The notes beneath the pieces are model-generated. The model searched no databases. It was given only the letters and a program-made list of their open reading frames with translations, and was not told where the DNA came from. A DNA stretch of 64,000 bases from contig CAJNDS010001668.1 in assembly GCA_905221605.1 (NCBI GenBank), positions 1,354,276 through 1,418,275 on the forward strand. The letters are read 5' to 3'. This DNA comes from Symbiodinium natans (lineage: Eukaryota > Sar > Dinophyceae > Suessiales > Symbiodiniaceae). A program made the position numbers and the translations under genes. Shown one piece after another: positions 12,101-20,790 of the stretch (the stretch's first letter is position 1; every line of letters starts with the position of its first letter).

Positions 12101-12180
12101 CAGGGCTCTCGACCACAAGATTGCAAAGTTGGCGCGCAAGCTCCGGGACAAGGAGGCCCCCGCGTCTGCAGTTGCAAGGG
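43..12180 (+). CDS. Voltage-gated cation channel with C-terminal EF hands (5' partial, 16 exons read)
   Basis: Spliced together, the exons give S1 (ALVLLNSFIMLVD), S2 (ALFVLIFVCEWSLRVW), S3 (FDTVLVF), an arginine/lysine S4 (RLMRAVKSLRAVRM), an S4-S5 linker and S5, a pore turret (DFVANEDMDFEDRKW), a pore end (AGNWPTSARPVLEKV), S6 and a tail with two EF-hand-like loops (DDTGDGIISEE and DNGDGEVTLDE). This is a single-domain plasma-membrane or organelle channel gated by voltage and probably tuned by Ca2+. The layout matches the large dinoflagellate family related to Na+/Ca2+ channel domains. Exon frames join without stops at GT, GC and GA donors and AG|G acceptors. One exon between the turret and the pore end was not found. 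The first exon starts at an acceptor, so the N terminus lies upstream. Ion selectivity cannot be read. Confidence 0.85.
1424..1526. mobile_element. Family D element, partial
   Basis: AAAGGGTTCTGAAGTATGGG and GGGACCATGTGACTACCCT match other D copies. It lies in the 2.8-kb first intron (146-2952), which otherwise holds telomere-like arrays and two or three unassigned unique blocks. Confidence 0.6.
2116..2219. mobile_element. Family C palindromic element
   Basis: TTGGGATGTTCCCC and GGGGACATCCCAA are inverted ends; ACAGTCCTTAAT and ATTAAGGACTGT form inner arms. Confidence 0.8.
2833..2920. repeat. (CCCTAAA)n array
   Basis: About twelve units ending 33 bases before an exon. Confidence 0.95.
2953..2991 (+). 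CDS. Channel exon: start of S2
   Basis: It reads ATDSAFLVIDALF between an AAG|G acceptor and a GT donor. That donor is the first base pair of a 4-bp duplication (GTTC) flanking a family F element, so the intron is exactly that element. Confidence 0.75.
2996..3206. mobile_element. Family F introner: exact intron, duplication GTTC
   Basis: CTTGGTAGCCCAG and CTGGGCTGCCCAG ends, flanked by GTTC at 2992-2995 and 3207-3210. The GT of the first copy is the donor and AG of the element is the acceptor. An 84-base TTTAGGG array lies inside. Confidence 0.9.
3012..3095. repeat. (TTTAGGG)n array inserted in element F
   Basis: Twelve units flanked by GTGG on both sides (3008-3011 and 3096-3099). Removing the array and one GTGG gives CCCAGTGGCACCCTTT, the usual F sequence. 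Confidence 0.85.
3207..3311 (+). CDS. Channel exon: end of S2 and S3
   Basis: It reads VLIFVCEWSLRVWFERWMF, then KDIANLFDTVLVFSG. It joins the preceding exon in frame, giving an S2 of DALFVLIFVCEWSLRVW. The aspartate in FDTVLVF is the usual S3 acidic residue. The likely donor is GC; a GT donor lies 3 nt downstream. Confidence 0.8.
3417..3473 (+). CDS. Channel exon: end of S3 and S3-S4 loop
   Basis: It reads VDLALSLFLADAGGASKSI, 19 codons, between AAG|G and a GT donor. It joins S4 in phase 0. It is placed by position and phase more than by motif. Confidence 0.6.
3562..3772. mobile_element. Family C element split by a family B element
   Basis: GGGGAAGTTCCCCTTA at the left and TAAGGGGGAACATCCCAA at the right belong to C; B occupies 3577-3686. 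Confidence 0.8.
3577..3686. mobile_element. Family B element nested in family C
   Basis: CCCTAGGGGTCCATGTACC to GGTACATGGACCCTTAGG. TTA occurs on both sides, a likely 3-bp duplication. Confidence 0.8.
4260..4307 (+). CDS. Channel exon: S4 voltage sensor
   Basis: Sixteen codons, VLRLMRAVKSLRAVRM, with basic residues every third position (R, R, K, R, R). This is the hallmark of a voltage sensor. CAG|G acceptor and GT donor. Confidence 0.9.
4630..4713 (+). CDS. Channel exon: S4-S5 linker and start of S5
   Basis: Reads VRSLRFFQGLRVLVKACQ, then CFLPSLCWAM. The amphipathic linker continues S4 directly. GAG|G acceptor, GT donor, 28 codons in phase 0. Confidence 0.85.
5042..5097 (+). CDS. Channel exon: end of S5
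   Basis: Reads VLLLIFMSMGALMMGNLL plus two bases of the next codon. CAG|G acceptor and a GC donor, giving GNLLQ at the join with the next exon. Confidence 0.85.
5172..5263. mobile_element. Family M element
   Basis: CATTTTTCCCTTATTGAATT to GAAGGGCCATCCTAG; shared with 28718-28790, and its right end recurs immediately before the exon at 5415. Confidence 0.5.
5415..5479 (+). CDS. Channel exon: pore turret
   Basis: Reads QDFVANEDMDFEDRKWVF, then QRYG. The acceptor AG is the last dinucleotide of a repeat end (GGGCCATCCTAG) also seen in family M elements. The likely donor is GA after CGCTATG. Confidence 0.75.
5480..6780 (+). other. Intron with telomere-like and CA-rich repeats; one channel exon not located
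   Basis: Holds CCCTAAA arrays (5500-5570), TTTAGGG arrays (5638-5705), a low-complexity ACAAGCAC-type stretch (about 5870-6200) and about 550 bases of unique DNA. The expected exon with the first half of the pore helix should lie here, but I could not recognise it. Confidence 0.5.
6781..6900 (+). CDS. Channel exon: pore end and S6
   Basis: Forty codons: AGNWPTSARPVLEKVSQFY, then VLFFVPYITLVVFAVIRVIS and A. This is the pore exit and the S6 gate helix. CAG|G acceptor and GT donor (GTGCC). Confidence 0.9.
7344..8095. repeat. Minisatellite of about 21 bp (GACCTTGCCCAGTAAAAAAA)
   Basis: More than 30 units with variable A-run length and two short deletions. Units at about 7937-8000 run in the opposite orientation. 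Open frames here are repeat artefacts. Confidence 0.9.
8130..8272. repeat. (TTTAGGG)n array
   Basis: About 19 units with two 8-bp variants. Confidence 0.95.
8291..8515. mobile_element. Family B element split by family H
   Basis: Left part TAAGGGCCCATGTGCCTAAAT, right part AAATAGGGAATACTTGGGCC to ATGGACCCTTAGGG. Confidence 0.85.
8312..8426. mobile_element. Family H element nested in family B, duplication AAAT
   Basis: GAAGCAGGG and CCCTACTTC ends; AAAT at 8308-8311 and 8427-8430. Confidence 0.85.
8893..8967 (+). CDS. Channel exon: post-S6 helix
   Basis: Twenty-five codons, VFLKDTLDAAQNDAEQLV, then VDRLRCL: a charged helix directly after S6. GAG|G acceptor, GC donor. Confidence 0.8.
9035..9085. 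repeat. (TTTCGGG)n variant array
   Basis: Seven units with A to C in every repeat, directly after normal TTTAGGG units. Confidence 0.9.
9502..9576 (+). CDS. Channel exon: first EF-hand loop
   Basis: KAQYVAKLESIFLAI, then DDTGDGIISE. Loop positions D, D, G, D, G, I with the final E supplied by the next exon make a canonical 12-residue EF loop. The donor is GA, in phase 0. Confidence 0.85.
9953..9985 (+). CDS. Channel exon: EF-hand exit helix
   Basis: Eleven codons, ERLNDILQNPK, completing the first EF hand. CAG|G acceptor, GC donor. Confidence 0.8.
10473..10511 (+). CDS. Channel exon: linker helix
   Basis: Thirteen codons, VAAYLETLELDLH, between GAG|G and a GC donor. Confidence 0.75.
11478..11522 (+). 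CDS. Channel exon: second EF-hand loop
   Basis: Fifteen codons, EGVALFHLLDNGDGE. The loop DNGDGEVTLDEF spans the junction with the next exon. GAG|G acceptor, GC donor. Confidence 0.85.
11887..11975 (+). CDS. Channel exon: end of second EF hand
   Basis: VTLDEFIDGIMRCKGPARA, then IDQVAMHADI. CAG|G acceptor; a GC donor in phase 2 restores a lysine with the next exon. Confidence 0.85.
12104..12180 (+). CDS. Channel C-terminal exon (end not resolved)
   Basis: ALDHKIAKLARKLRDKEA, a basic amphipathic helix typical of the tail of this family, then PASAVARDSRATS. No stop codon was assigned. A splice may precede the TTTAGGG array that begins near 12208. Confidence 0.6.
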
Positions 12181-12209
12181 ACTCCAGGGCTACTTCCCGC
12201 GATTGTTTA

Positions 12210-14045
12210 GGGTTTAGGGGGTTTTGGGGGTTTAGGGGTTTAGGGTTTAGGGTTTGGGGTGTTTGGGGCTTTGGGGCAGTGTGTGCACGTATGTTTGTCT
12301 TGGCTTGGATTCAATCTATCGTTGAACCCTCAATTTAACAGCGACCCCACAGCGTTGGATCTTCACCTTAAGCCCTAAACCCTAAAAAAAACAAACCGTG
12401 CACCCTAAACACTAAACCCTAAACCCTCAACCCTAGACCCTAATACCCAAAACGCTGTCAACATCCGTCGGTCATACTTGAAAGTTCTGGGAAGTTACAC
12501 AGAGGGTCCATTTGGGAAATGCATGTTTTCAATGAACATGTAGATGAACCTGACCTGTCAATATGTAGATACCACAGGGGTTTCCAGTTAGAACTTCGTG
12601 GAAATAGTGTTTCTTTTCACTGACAGAGGCCATGTAGAAGTGTTCCGGATGCACTTCTGAGGCAATGCAGGCTTCCCGAAATAAAGGAAGCAGACATTTG
12701 CCTGTAATTGTGCCAGCGTAGATCCCCAAACAATGTACGACTTCAAGGAGCACCCAAGACCATCACCCCGAAAGCACGTCAAGACAGCACCAGGAGCACT
12801 CCGTGATCCTAGGGTTTAGGGTTTAGGGTTTCGGATTTAGGGTTAGGGTTTAGGGTCTAGGGTCTAGGGTTTAGGGTTTAGGGTTTAGGGTTTAGGGTTT
12901 AGGGTACCGGCTGCGCCCGCGCACACCGTGACGCCTCCTCGACTTGTTTCTCTCTGCTCCCAACCTATAACATACACTAGCCGATATGTGAGGTGCAAAG
13001 GCTTGTTATCACTAGTACCCCACCCGACTATACACTGACCAATATTTCTGAGGAATCAAAAGCACACCCAGCAATAACAGCAATATTTACTCTGCCAAAA
13101 ACTCAACGACACCAACTATTAAGGTCCAATTCCCTTTGTCTGCAAGGTACATAAGTTTCTCTAGGTACAGCCACCCAAGTAGGGCCCCATGTCCCCATGT
13201 AAAGTATCCAAGTTATACAAGGTGTTGGAGTACTGTACTTTAACACTTTTTTATAGTTCTGGGTTCCTATTCTAGCTACTTCTACCTAAAAAGTATCTCC
13301 TTTTTTTGTTCGGTTCTGCTCCAGAGTAGGGAAAAAAGCGGTTCACAAAAGAAGCACAACCTCCGCCCATCCCTACGACCGTGCCTCCACAGTCCCATCC
13401 GCGAGGTAGTCTCATCGACTCCAAGCCGGCGAAGGCTCTCTTGGGTTTAGGGTTTAGGGTTTAGGGTTTAGGGTTTAGGGTTTAGGGTTTAGGGTTTAGG
13501 GTTTAGGGTTTAGGGTTTACGGTTTAGGTGGGCTCATTTATTGATTTTTGGTTTTGTGGGGAGTAGGGGGTAAGTGAGGGCCGCTCTTGGGGTTAGTTGC
13601 TTGCGTGAATTTTGGACTTTGCTCTTCGCCCACAGGAGATCTTGCAACCGCAAACTCTAAACCCTAAACCCTAGAAACCCTAAACCCGAAACCCTGCCAC
13701 ACTTTTTGTGATCACTGGCCACCTCACACAGTCCCTCACCCACATACCCGCAGGAAAGGTTTAGCTAGAGTTTTGGGTGACCTGGCAAAGTGCTTCAGGC
13801 TTCAGGCACTTTTGGGTCTTGCATGTGTATGAGCCCCACACCCCACACCCTAAACCCTCCACCCTAAGCCACCCGAGGTTTCCCTGGACCCAGCTGTGCC
13901 TTCCACCCTCTGGACCCTGAACCCTGAACCCTAAATCCTAAGCCAACTCCAAAGCTGAAACCCCCTGAAGCTCGAAACCCCCTCAAGCTCGAAACCCTAA
14001 ACCCTAAGCCCTAAGCCCTAAACCCCACACCCTAGCTACGCCCAC
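12210..14045. other. Unassigned region: repeats with several exon-like unique blocks
   Basis: Unique blocks at about 12470-12800, 12905-13440 and 13510-13640 are separated by TTTAGGG or CCCTAAA arrays, the longest at 13444-13525. All three blocks have open frames on both strands but no motif, so I assign no gene. Confidence 0.4.
13444..13528. repeat. (TTTAGGG)n array
   Basis: About twelve units. Confidence 0.95.
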
Positions 14046-14055
14046 GAGGAATGCG

Positions 14056-14098
14056 AGGTCAAAGACGAAAGCCGGTCAACTTCGAATCTTACGACTCT
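14056..14098 (+). CDS. Candidate exon of an unidentified gene
   Basis: Reads RGQRRKPVNFESYDSL and ends at a GC donor whose phase joins the next candidate exon. The block has CCCTAAA repeats on its left and TTTAGGG on its right, like proven exons. The start at GAG|G is approximate. Confidence 0.4.
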
Positions 14099-14186
14099 CT
14101 GCTGGATGTTTAGTTTGGAGGGTAGGGTTTAGGGTTTAGGGTCTAGGGTTTAGGGTCTAGGGTTTAGGGTTTAGGGTTTAGGGCAA

Positions 14187-14247
14187 AGGATTTACGATGA
14201 CAAGGTATCCAAAATCTCGTACGTAGAATGGAGGACCTTCGAGGAGA
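14187..14247 (+). CDS. Candidate exon of an unidentified gene
   Basis: After an AAG|G acceptor it reads IYDDKVSKISYVEWRTFEE, then TR, and ends at a GA donor. Joined to the previous block it gives ESYDSLIYDDKVSK without a frame break. Only this + frame is open. No family recognised. Confidence 0.4.
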
Positions 14248-14489
14248 CCCGCGAGTGATGCGTGGTCGCCCACTTGGCGGTTCATGGCTTTTCAGAGGTA
14301 GGGTTTTAAGAGGGTTTAGGTTTTAGGGTTTCGGGCTTAGGGCTTAGGGTTCAGGGTTTAGGGTTTGGGGTTAAAATTTAGACTTCGAACCCCCTGAGTA
14401 GGACTACGGAAATCAACCCTGATCAAGCATGCCACGGCACCTCGGTCAGCTCGGTAGCTGAATCAGTACGCTATACACATTTTGGGCCA

Positions 14490-14578
14490 GGGTTTAGGGT
14501 TTAGGGTTTAGGGTTTAGGGTTTAGGGTTTAGGGTTTAGGGTTTAGGGTTTAGGGTTTAGGGTTTAGGGTTTAGGGCA
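14490..14578. repeat. (TTTAGGG)n array
   Basis: About twelve units abutting a family A fragment. Confidence 0.95.
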
Positions 14579-14581
14579 TCA

Positions 14582-14632
14582 TCCCCAAAAAAACTGAAAC
14601 CGTACATTTGTTTGGGGCTGATGAACTCAGCA
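14582..14632 (-). mobile_element. Family A element fragment (one end)
   Basis: Carries only the GGGGCTGATGAACTCAGCAA end of family A, with the other end lost into a TTTAGGG array. Confidence 0.5.
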
Positions 14633-14778
14633 AGTAAGTTAGTCCATTGAATGGTGTTTGGGCGGTGGGTTTAGGGTTCATCGGGTTTAGGGGTTTGGGG
14701 TTTGGCTTGCGAGCTTCAAGGAAGCCCTGCGGAGTTGTCCCCAAACCCTGCTTGGATCGAGTGTCCGTTTGTTGTTCC

Positions 14779-14783
14779 ACACC

Positions 14784-14828
<45 letters not shown>
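14779..14828. repeat. (CA)n microsatellite
   Basis: About 25 uninterrupted CA units. Confidence 0.9.
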
Positions 14829-14832
<4 letters not shown>

Positions 14833-15224
14833 CCGTCGTTACACGTACAGAAAACTAAACCCTAAACCCCAATCCCTATCCCCAAAGCCCCAAACCCGAA
14901 ACCCTAAACCCTAAATCCTACACCCTAAACCCTAAACCAGGAACTGATGCTTCGATGGAGATGTTGGAAATGTCAATGGGCGTCCGAATGATGTCCAAGT
15001 GACGAAGCGGGCCTGAATAGTACTTCGAGGTTCTGGCCCATGGAACGACCCTTGGAGTCGGGAGGATACCTGAGTCCTAAGACGTAGGACTCCCCTCTCC
15101 GCTTTTTATAACTGTCGGGGTTGTCGACCGCATTCTGTCAGAAGGCGTCTAGCTCCACTGCGCCTATCCCAATTAACGAAAGCTGGCCTCTACAAAATTT
15201 GGTGGCGCGTTTCCCTGTTTGAAA

Positions 15225-15333
15225 CCCTAAGGGTCCATGTACCAAATTAGGGAATACTTGGGCCTTAAAGTACTTCCTATTTAGGGACTTTGGGGCCCAA
15301 GTATATAATAATAAGGTACATGGACCCTTAGGG
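15225..15333. mobile_element. Family B palindromic element
   Basis: Starts CCCTAAGGGTCCATGTACC and ends with its reverse complement. Inner arms ACTTGGGCC and GGCCCAAGT also pair. AAA flanks both ends, a possible 3-bp target duplication. About 109 bp, non-coding. Confidence 0.8.
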
Positions 15334-15726
15334 AAAGGATATCCAGGATACTCTCTAGGTAGAGCTTAGTTACAATGCAGGTTTAAGGTTCAGGGCACAT
15401 CTCCGCGTCGGTAAAGGGCCCCTCACGCGGTGTTAGGATTTAGGGTTTGGGGTTTAGGGTTTAGAGTTTAGGGTTTAGGGTTTAGGGCTGTAGATCTGTC
15501 GACAGCGCCTCAGCTTTAATTTCTCCAAGTGCGTTGAGACGCCTCCGCGCGTCTCCCGCTCTGGCGCTGGCTTTCGAGACCATCGAAACTCCTAACCCCC
15601 ACGCCCTAAACCCAATTAGGGCCCCCCAAAAGCCACATAAGCATAAGGATCCTACTATATTGGGGTATAAGGGCCCCTATTAAGGAGGATTCTGGAAAAG
15701 CATGGCTTGTGTGAGGATCTTTACTG

Positions 15727-15832
15727 TGAGGGTCCATGTACCTAGATAGGGAATACTTGGGCCTTAAAGTACTTCCTATTTAGGCACTCTGGGGGAATGT
15801 TTCTTATAAAACGGTACATGGACCCTTAGGGT
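15727..15832. mobile_element. Family B palindromic element
   Basis: Same ends as the copy at 15225, with the inner right arm eroded. It sits at the left edge of the AT-rich island. Confidence 0.75.
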
Positions 15833-15839
15833 TGTGTTT

Positions 15840-17990
15840 TTGTGGTGTTTTTTGGCAAAACGCGGGACTGTGGGCGTGCACTTTCTCGGCCTTTTGTCGC
15901 TGTTGAAGAACCAAAAAAACCCAAGTAACAACAATATTTCTAGACTCTCCAGTCCCACGGATAACAAAAAAACTAAAGAAGAACAATATTTCATGACTCT
16001 CCACCAAAACCGTACGAAAAATCCATACGGAAAATCAAAAAAACCCAAAAAACCAAAAAAACCAAAAAAACCAATATTTCAGGACTCTTCCAGCAGATGG
16101 CCTAATTTCAAAGAGTCCCTGAAAATTGTTTTTTTTGGTTTTTTTGGTTTTTTTGGTTTTTTTGGTTTTTTTGGTTTTCCGTACAGATTTGGTGGAAAGT
16201 CCTGAAATATTGTCGTTTCTTGGTTTTCCGTGAGAATATTGTGGAGAATCCTGCAATATATTTGTTTGGCTTTCATGTTCTTTTTGCTAATTTTAGCTTT
16301 TTGTGTGTTTTTGTGCGTTTGTGGCTTTTTTGTGCTTTTCCGTACTGCCTGAGCCCCCCTTCTCTCTAAGAAAATTGTGCTTTTCTACGCTTCTCTTTGC
16401 AAATTGTACTTTTCTGTGCATCGTACACTTAAAGAGTACTGTATTTAATGGGTACATGAATAATTTAGTTTCATATTCAAGTAGCATGTAAAGAGCGTTT
16501 GAGCATTCTGCCCCCAAACACAGCATTCCCATGCTCAGTACCATAGCCTTTACTGGGTGGATGGTATGGTTCTTAGGAATTTGTGCTTTTCAAGGCTTTT
16601 CTATGTAAATTGTACTTGTCAAAGCGAATAGTATATAAATGGTATTTCATTAGTACGTAATTGAATTAGTTTTCTGTAGTCAAGTATCATTTACTGAGCA
16701 TTATGTCATATTCTGTGTATATTTAGTAAATCTTGTACTCACCCAATAATTGAATATTCACTGACTGCTAGATTGGTCGAATCAACATGTAACGAGTACT
16801 GCATGGTTGAGCAATATTTTGCCTAGTAGAAGCAATATTTGTCTGGAAACAGGTTTGTTGCCTAGAGTTATTTGCTTAAACAGTTGCTTTACTTTTTTAG
16901 AGAGACGGTAAAACCCTCAAATCCAAACTTCACCAGAGGTTCTCCTGAAAAGCTTGCATTTCGGGATGTTTTTTGCGTTTGTGAATTTACTTGTGCTATG
17001 ACCTTTGTGAGGCAACAACTACTTTTCTATGAGAATTGTGTATTTTAAAGCCTGTCTCATTTCAGGCATCGCGCATCAGTAGTCTTTAACTAGTACTTCA
17101 GTAGCATTGGTTTCATTATTATGAAACTCAAGGTGTCTAGTGCGTACTTGAGTTGTACAAAAAACAACCTTCTAAGTTGAATTCATTTAGTCAATATTCA
17201 GCTATATACTAAGTGCTGCAGTAGTTAAACTCGCATAGGGCGAATGCTTTGTATAATATACATTCATGCATAAAAAACAAAGTACTTCAGCGGACTTTCC
17301 GTATGGCATTTGATTAATACTTTGCCTTGCGAAACTACAATTTATCCAATAAAACAACATTCTTTGCCATTCGAAAGAACAAGTTGCCAAAATAAATTAA
17401 CACATACAAACTACAAAGCCAGCATTGTCCTGTCAAGATTCAAAACATGGAGTAGCCCAATGCTGGCTTATCGGAGCCTGTGAGGCGGGTGTCCCCATTG
17501 TCCCAATAGCTGTCCTTCATTTCCCGGTGCTCAAATATGCGATTTTAGGATTCGTTGTTCGGACGATACTAAGAAAAGCTGAAGCAAGGGTAGGTCGTTG
17601 GGAGGGGGACCGACACCGTTCCGACGATCGCACTTGGTGGGTCGTGTCTCTGGTCCTTTGAGTTTTTGACCTGTTACTTGACCAACAGCCTCATCGAAGT
17701 GAGTTCTCCGTCTTGTCCTCCTAGTTCACGAACTAAGCCAGGTATAGACTCACCCGGATATCTTGCCATAGCCCAACACACTGGGATACTCACTTAATCT
17801 GAAAAGCTGTTTCCATGTAGGCCTGGCATGAAGCGTAGTAGCACTTCATGCATAGCATGTTCTCGCACAAATAATGAAAAGGCAATTTCATAATTAAGAT
17901 GAGAGAGATCATCACCTGAAGATTGAACGATAGTTATCAAGTACGAGAGAGTAAAAACACAAAAAAAGTGCACGCCCACAGTCCCCCGGA
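15840..17990. other. AT-rich island free of telomere-like repeats
   Basis: About 2.1 kb with no TTTAGGG or CCCTAAA unit, unlike all its surroundings. The left part (15900-16260) is an inverted repeat: CAATATTTC and ACTCTCC units on the left are mirrored on the right, around a (CCAAAAAAA)n and (GGTTTTTTT)n stem at 16030-16190. The right part holds diverged direct repeats with motifs such as AAATTGTACTT and GAGTACTG. A candidate decayed transposon or foreign insert; no protein recognised. Confidence 0.5.
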
Positions 17991-18286
17991 CTCCAAAACG
18001 GACCCCTCAGCTCAGAAAATCCTTAAGATGGCCCCTGAGAAGCCTTGGGCGAGGCGGTCTCTTTTGGGTTTGGGTGGCTCTAGGGTTTAGGGTGTAGGGT
18101 TTAGGGTTTAGGATCTAGGGTTTAGGGTTTAGGATTTAGGGTTTAGGGCGGGTGGGTCTTTCAACCAGGGCAGGGCCCAGGATGGACGAATGACTAAATC
18201 CAAAGAAAGCCTCAGATGTACCCCAGAAGTGACCTGTATACCTCGCACTGTTTTGGGGTTTAGGGTTTAGGGTTTAGGGTTTAGAG

Positions 18287-18395
18287 TTGGGAAGTTCCCC
18301 CTTACACTGACAGTCCTTAAGAGGCACTGTAGTACCCCCCCCCCCCCTTATTATAATTCCTTTTAAGGACTGTTCGTATAAGGGGGAACATCCCA
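18287..18395. mobile_element. Family C palindromic element
   Basis: TTGGGAAGTTCCCCCTTA at the left pairs with TAAGGGGGAACATCCCAA at the right. Inner arms ACAGTCCTTAA and TTAAGGACTGT also pair. A poly-C run sits in the loop. Confidence 0.8.
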
Positions 18396-18526
18396 ATGTA
18401 TACCCTTTGAAGGGGGGGACATATACGAGAATCAAGATTGAAGCCTAGAACCCCTAGACCCTAACCCCCAAACCCTAAACACTTTCCTTTGCTCATTGCA
18501 CGCTGCAACCCTAAACCTTATCAACC

Positions 18527-18600
18527 CTAAACCCTAAACCCTAAACCCTAAACCCTAAACCCTAAACCCTAAACCCTAAACCCTAAACCCTAAACCCTAA
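18527..18600. repeat. (CCCTAAA)n array
   Basis: About ten near-perfect telomere-type units. Confidence 0.9.
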
Positions 18601-19290
18601 AACGTTGTTCTGGCGCCAGTGCTCCTTTGAGATCCTCGGCTTGTCCTCGACCCACCATGTCGGGTTCCACCTCTATTGATGAAGGACTCTGGGGGTTTAG
18701 GGTTTAGGGTTTAGGGTTTCGGGGTTAGGGTTTAGGGTTTAGGGTTACGGGTTGAGGGCATCAATACACCGTGCGGCACTGAGAACTCGCGGGCTGTTGT
18801 TGGCCCAGAGGCCCTGCTTGAAGACTCCCGAGCAGTTCCCTTTCGGGTCCATTGTGCTTTTTCGTTATGGGGTATAGTATACTAGGGTTTAGGGATTTAG
18901 GCTAGGGTTTAGGAATCGTCGCAGGCTTCAGTGTCCATGGGTCCATTTGTTATGCTTTTGGGCCAGAGCAGTCTACCCCAAGCCCTGTAAACCCCAAGTA
19001 TTAAAAACCCTAAACGCCCAACAACCCTGAAAACCCTAATCCCAAAACCATATCTTACAGCCCGTACACCCCAAGGCTCCCACGGGCCTGAACTTCAGAA
19101 TCAAAAGCTCAAAAGCTTAGGGTTTAGGGTTTAGGGTTTCGGGTTTAGGGTTTAGGCTTTAGGGTTTAGGGTTTAGGGCCCTCCGTGGTCTGGGTCGAGG
19201 AATGACTCCTTTCCCGGTAGAATTCCTTGAGTCGCTGCGGCATGGCGTTGAGGGTAGACGAGGGACCATCGACCCTGAAACCCATCAAGC
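18601..19290. other. Three exon-like unique blocks, strand unresolved
   Basis: Blocks at about 18601-18690, 18757-18880 and 19180-19275 are each bounded by telomere-like repeats. Plus-strand readings include CSFEILGLSSTHHVGFHLY and MTPFPVEFLESLRHGVE. Minus-strand readings are equally open, for example PQRLKEFYRERSHS. I cannot choose between strands and recognise no family. Confidence 0.3.
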
Positions 19291-19776
19291 CTCAGGCCCT
19301 TAAGCTCGGAGCCCTATACTAACTGTTGGTTCGTAGGGAATGGGATCATGAGGCACCCTATCCCTGGAAAGGTATACATATATATATATATATAGCCCTA
19401 TACTTACTGCTGGTTCGTAGGGAATGGGGCTGAGCCCGAATGATAGGACCGCCGGGGTTCCGTAAACAGACCAGCCTCCAGCACAATCATGCTTAAGCAT
19501 GACCCCTCCAGAGCTCGATACCCCCAAAAGAACAAACACCAAATAAATAAACCGTCATCATAAACCCTACAATGGCCCTAATCCTTACATAGTCGGGCCT
19601 GTGAGGGCCCAGAACATGCGCCTTACCGCACGCCGCGCACGCGCGCGCACACGCGCGCGCGCTTTTGTCATGGCTGGTCGGGCTTCCTCGCATGCCAGCC
19701 AATTAGCCGTGGGGGTATTTAAGCGCCGGCCAGTGCGGCCGGCGAGGCGAAGCCACGAACAACCCTGGGACTAAAC

Positions 19777-19915
19777 CCCAAACCCTAAACCCTAAACCCT
19801 AAACCCTAAACCCTAAACCCTAAACCCTAAACCCTAAACCCTAAACCCTAAACCCTAAACCCTAAACCCTAAACCCTAAACCCTAAACCCTAAACCCTAA
19901 ACCCTAACCCTAAAC
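19777..19915. repeat. (CCCTAAA)n array
   Basis: About 18 tandem units with few errors, among the longest telomere-type runs in the window. Confidence 0.95.
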
Positions 19916-19949
19916 CGCTAGAAACCCTGACCCTAAGCCCTAAACCCTC

Positions 19950-20330
19950 AACCCTATCAGTGAAGCTTCATGCTCAGTCTTGGGGTTGCACAGTTTTGCT
20001 CGCCTGCACCATCTTTTCCCCGAATCCCGGTGCAGGCTCTGCACAGCGGAGCCCCGGACGCACACATCCAGCGCCTATCAACATTCCGGTGCTGCTGCGC
20101 TCAAGGGCCACAGGCAGACCATAAGGTGTGAGTCCCTTGATCCCATGATTTCCTGGAAAGCCAATCCTCGCATCTGTCCGGCGAGGTATATTTGGGTGGA
20201 GAAAACTGTCACTGCGACATAGGCCCCCCTTTCTGGTACCCTGGATACATTTAAGATCATGCAAGAGTCGAGACCCAGTCGCGAATAGGCGGGCTTGCAA
20301 AGCAGTGAGAAGATGACCTCTAATATTCTG
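19950..20330. other. Unique block with open frames on both strands
   Basis: About 380 bases without telomere-type units. Both strands have frames of 60-108 codons, which is weak evidence in GC-rich DNA. No motif recognised. Confidence 0.3.
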
Positions 20331-20464
20331 ACATCAAGTTTAGGGCGGGGCTTGCTAGGGTTCGGGTTTGCGGGAGAGAGGGGGGGGGGGGTGCGGGGGG
20401 CGGGAAGCCGCTCTACGACCTTACATGGCTTTGGCTCTTGCTGCTTGCACCCTAAACCCTAAAC

Positions 20465-20790
20465 CCGAAGCCTCAATATCTTCCACCGATCTCGATTCGA
20501 TCACCACTTGTTCGGCAGCCTGTTGTCCTGGCCCAGCGCACCAACTGCGACGCGTTTTCCTGTGGATTCTGTCGCGTCCCCCAACTGGCTGGTTCTTGGT
20601 AGGGAATGGGGGAAGAAGGTACCCTATATCCCCCTACAAATACCCTTTAAGGGATTATACAGGGTACCTCATTGCCCCCCCATTCCCTACTAAGAACCAG
20701 TGGGGCAAGTCAGAGAGGCGCCGTTCTAAAGAAGTCGTCCTGACGAGGGAAGTCATCCGGCCGACACCTTCTAACCCTTATATACAACGA
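20465..20790 (+). CDS. Candidate exon(s) of an unidentified gene, split by a family I element
   Basis: Unique sequence on both sides of the palindromic element at 20589-20700. On the left the frames include a cysteine-rich RTNCDAFSCGFCRVP; on the right SERRRSKEVVLTREV. The telomere-repeat flanks are arranged as for proven exons. Frame and splice sites are unresolved. Confidence 0.3.
20589..20700. mobile_element. Family I palindromic element
   Basis: Ends CTGGTTCTTGGTAGGGAATG and its near reverse complement CATTCCCTACTAAGAACCAG. TGG is present at both flanks, a likely 3-bp target duplication. Inner arms AGGGTAC and GTACCCT pair. Confidence 0.8.

Noticed and set aside
18601-19275. A minus-strand gene with exons such as PQRLKEFYRERSHS
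   Set aside because: Plus-strand readings of the same blocks are equally open and obey AG|G better in places; strand left unresolved.
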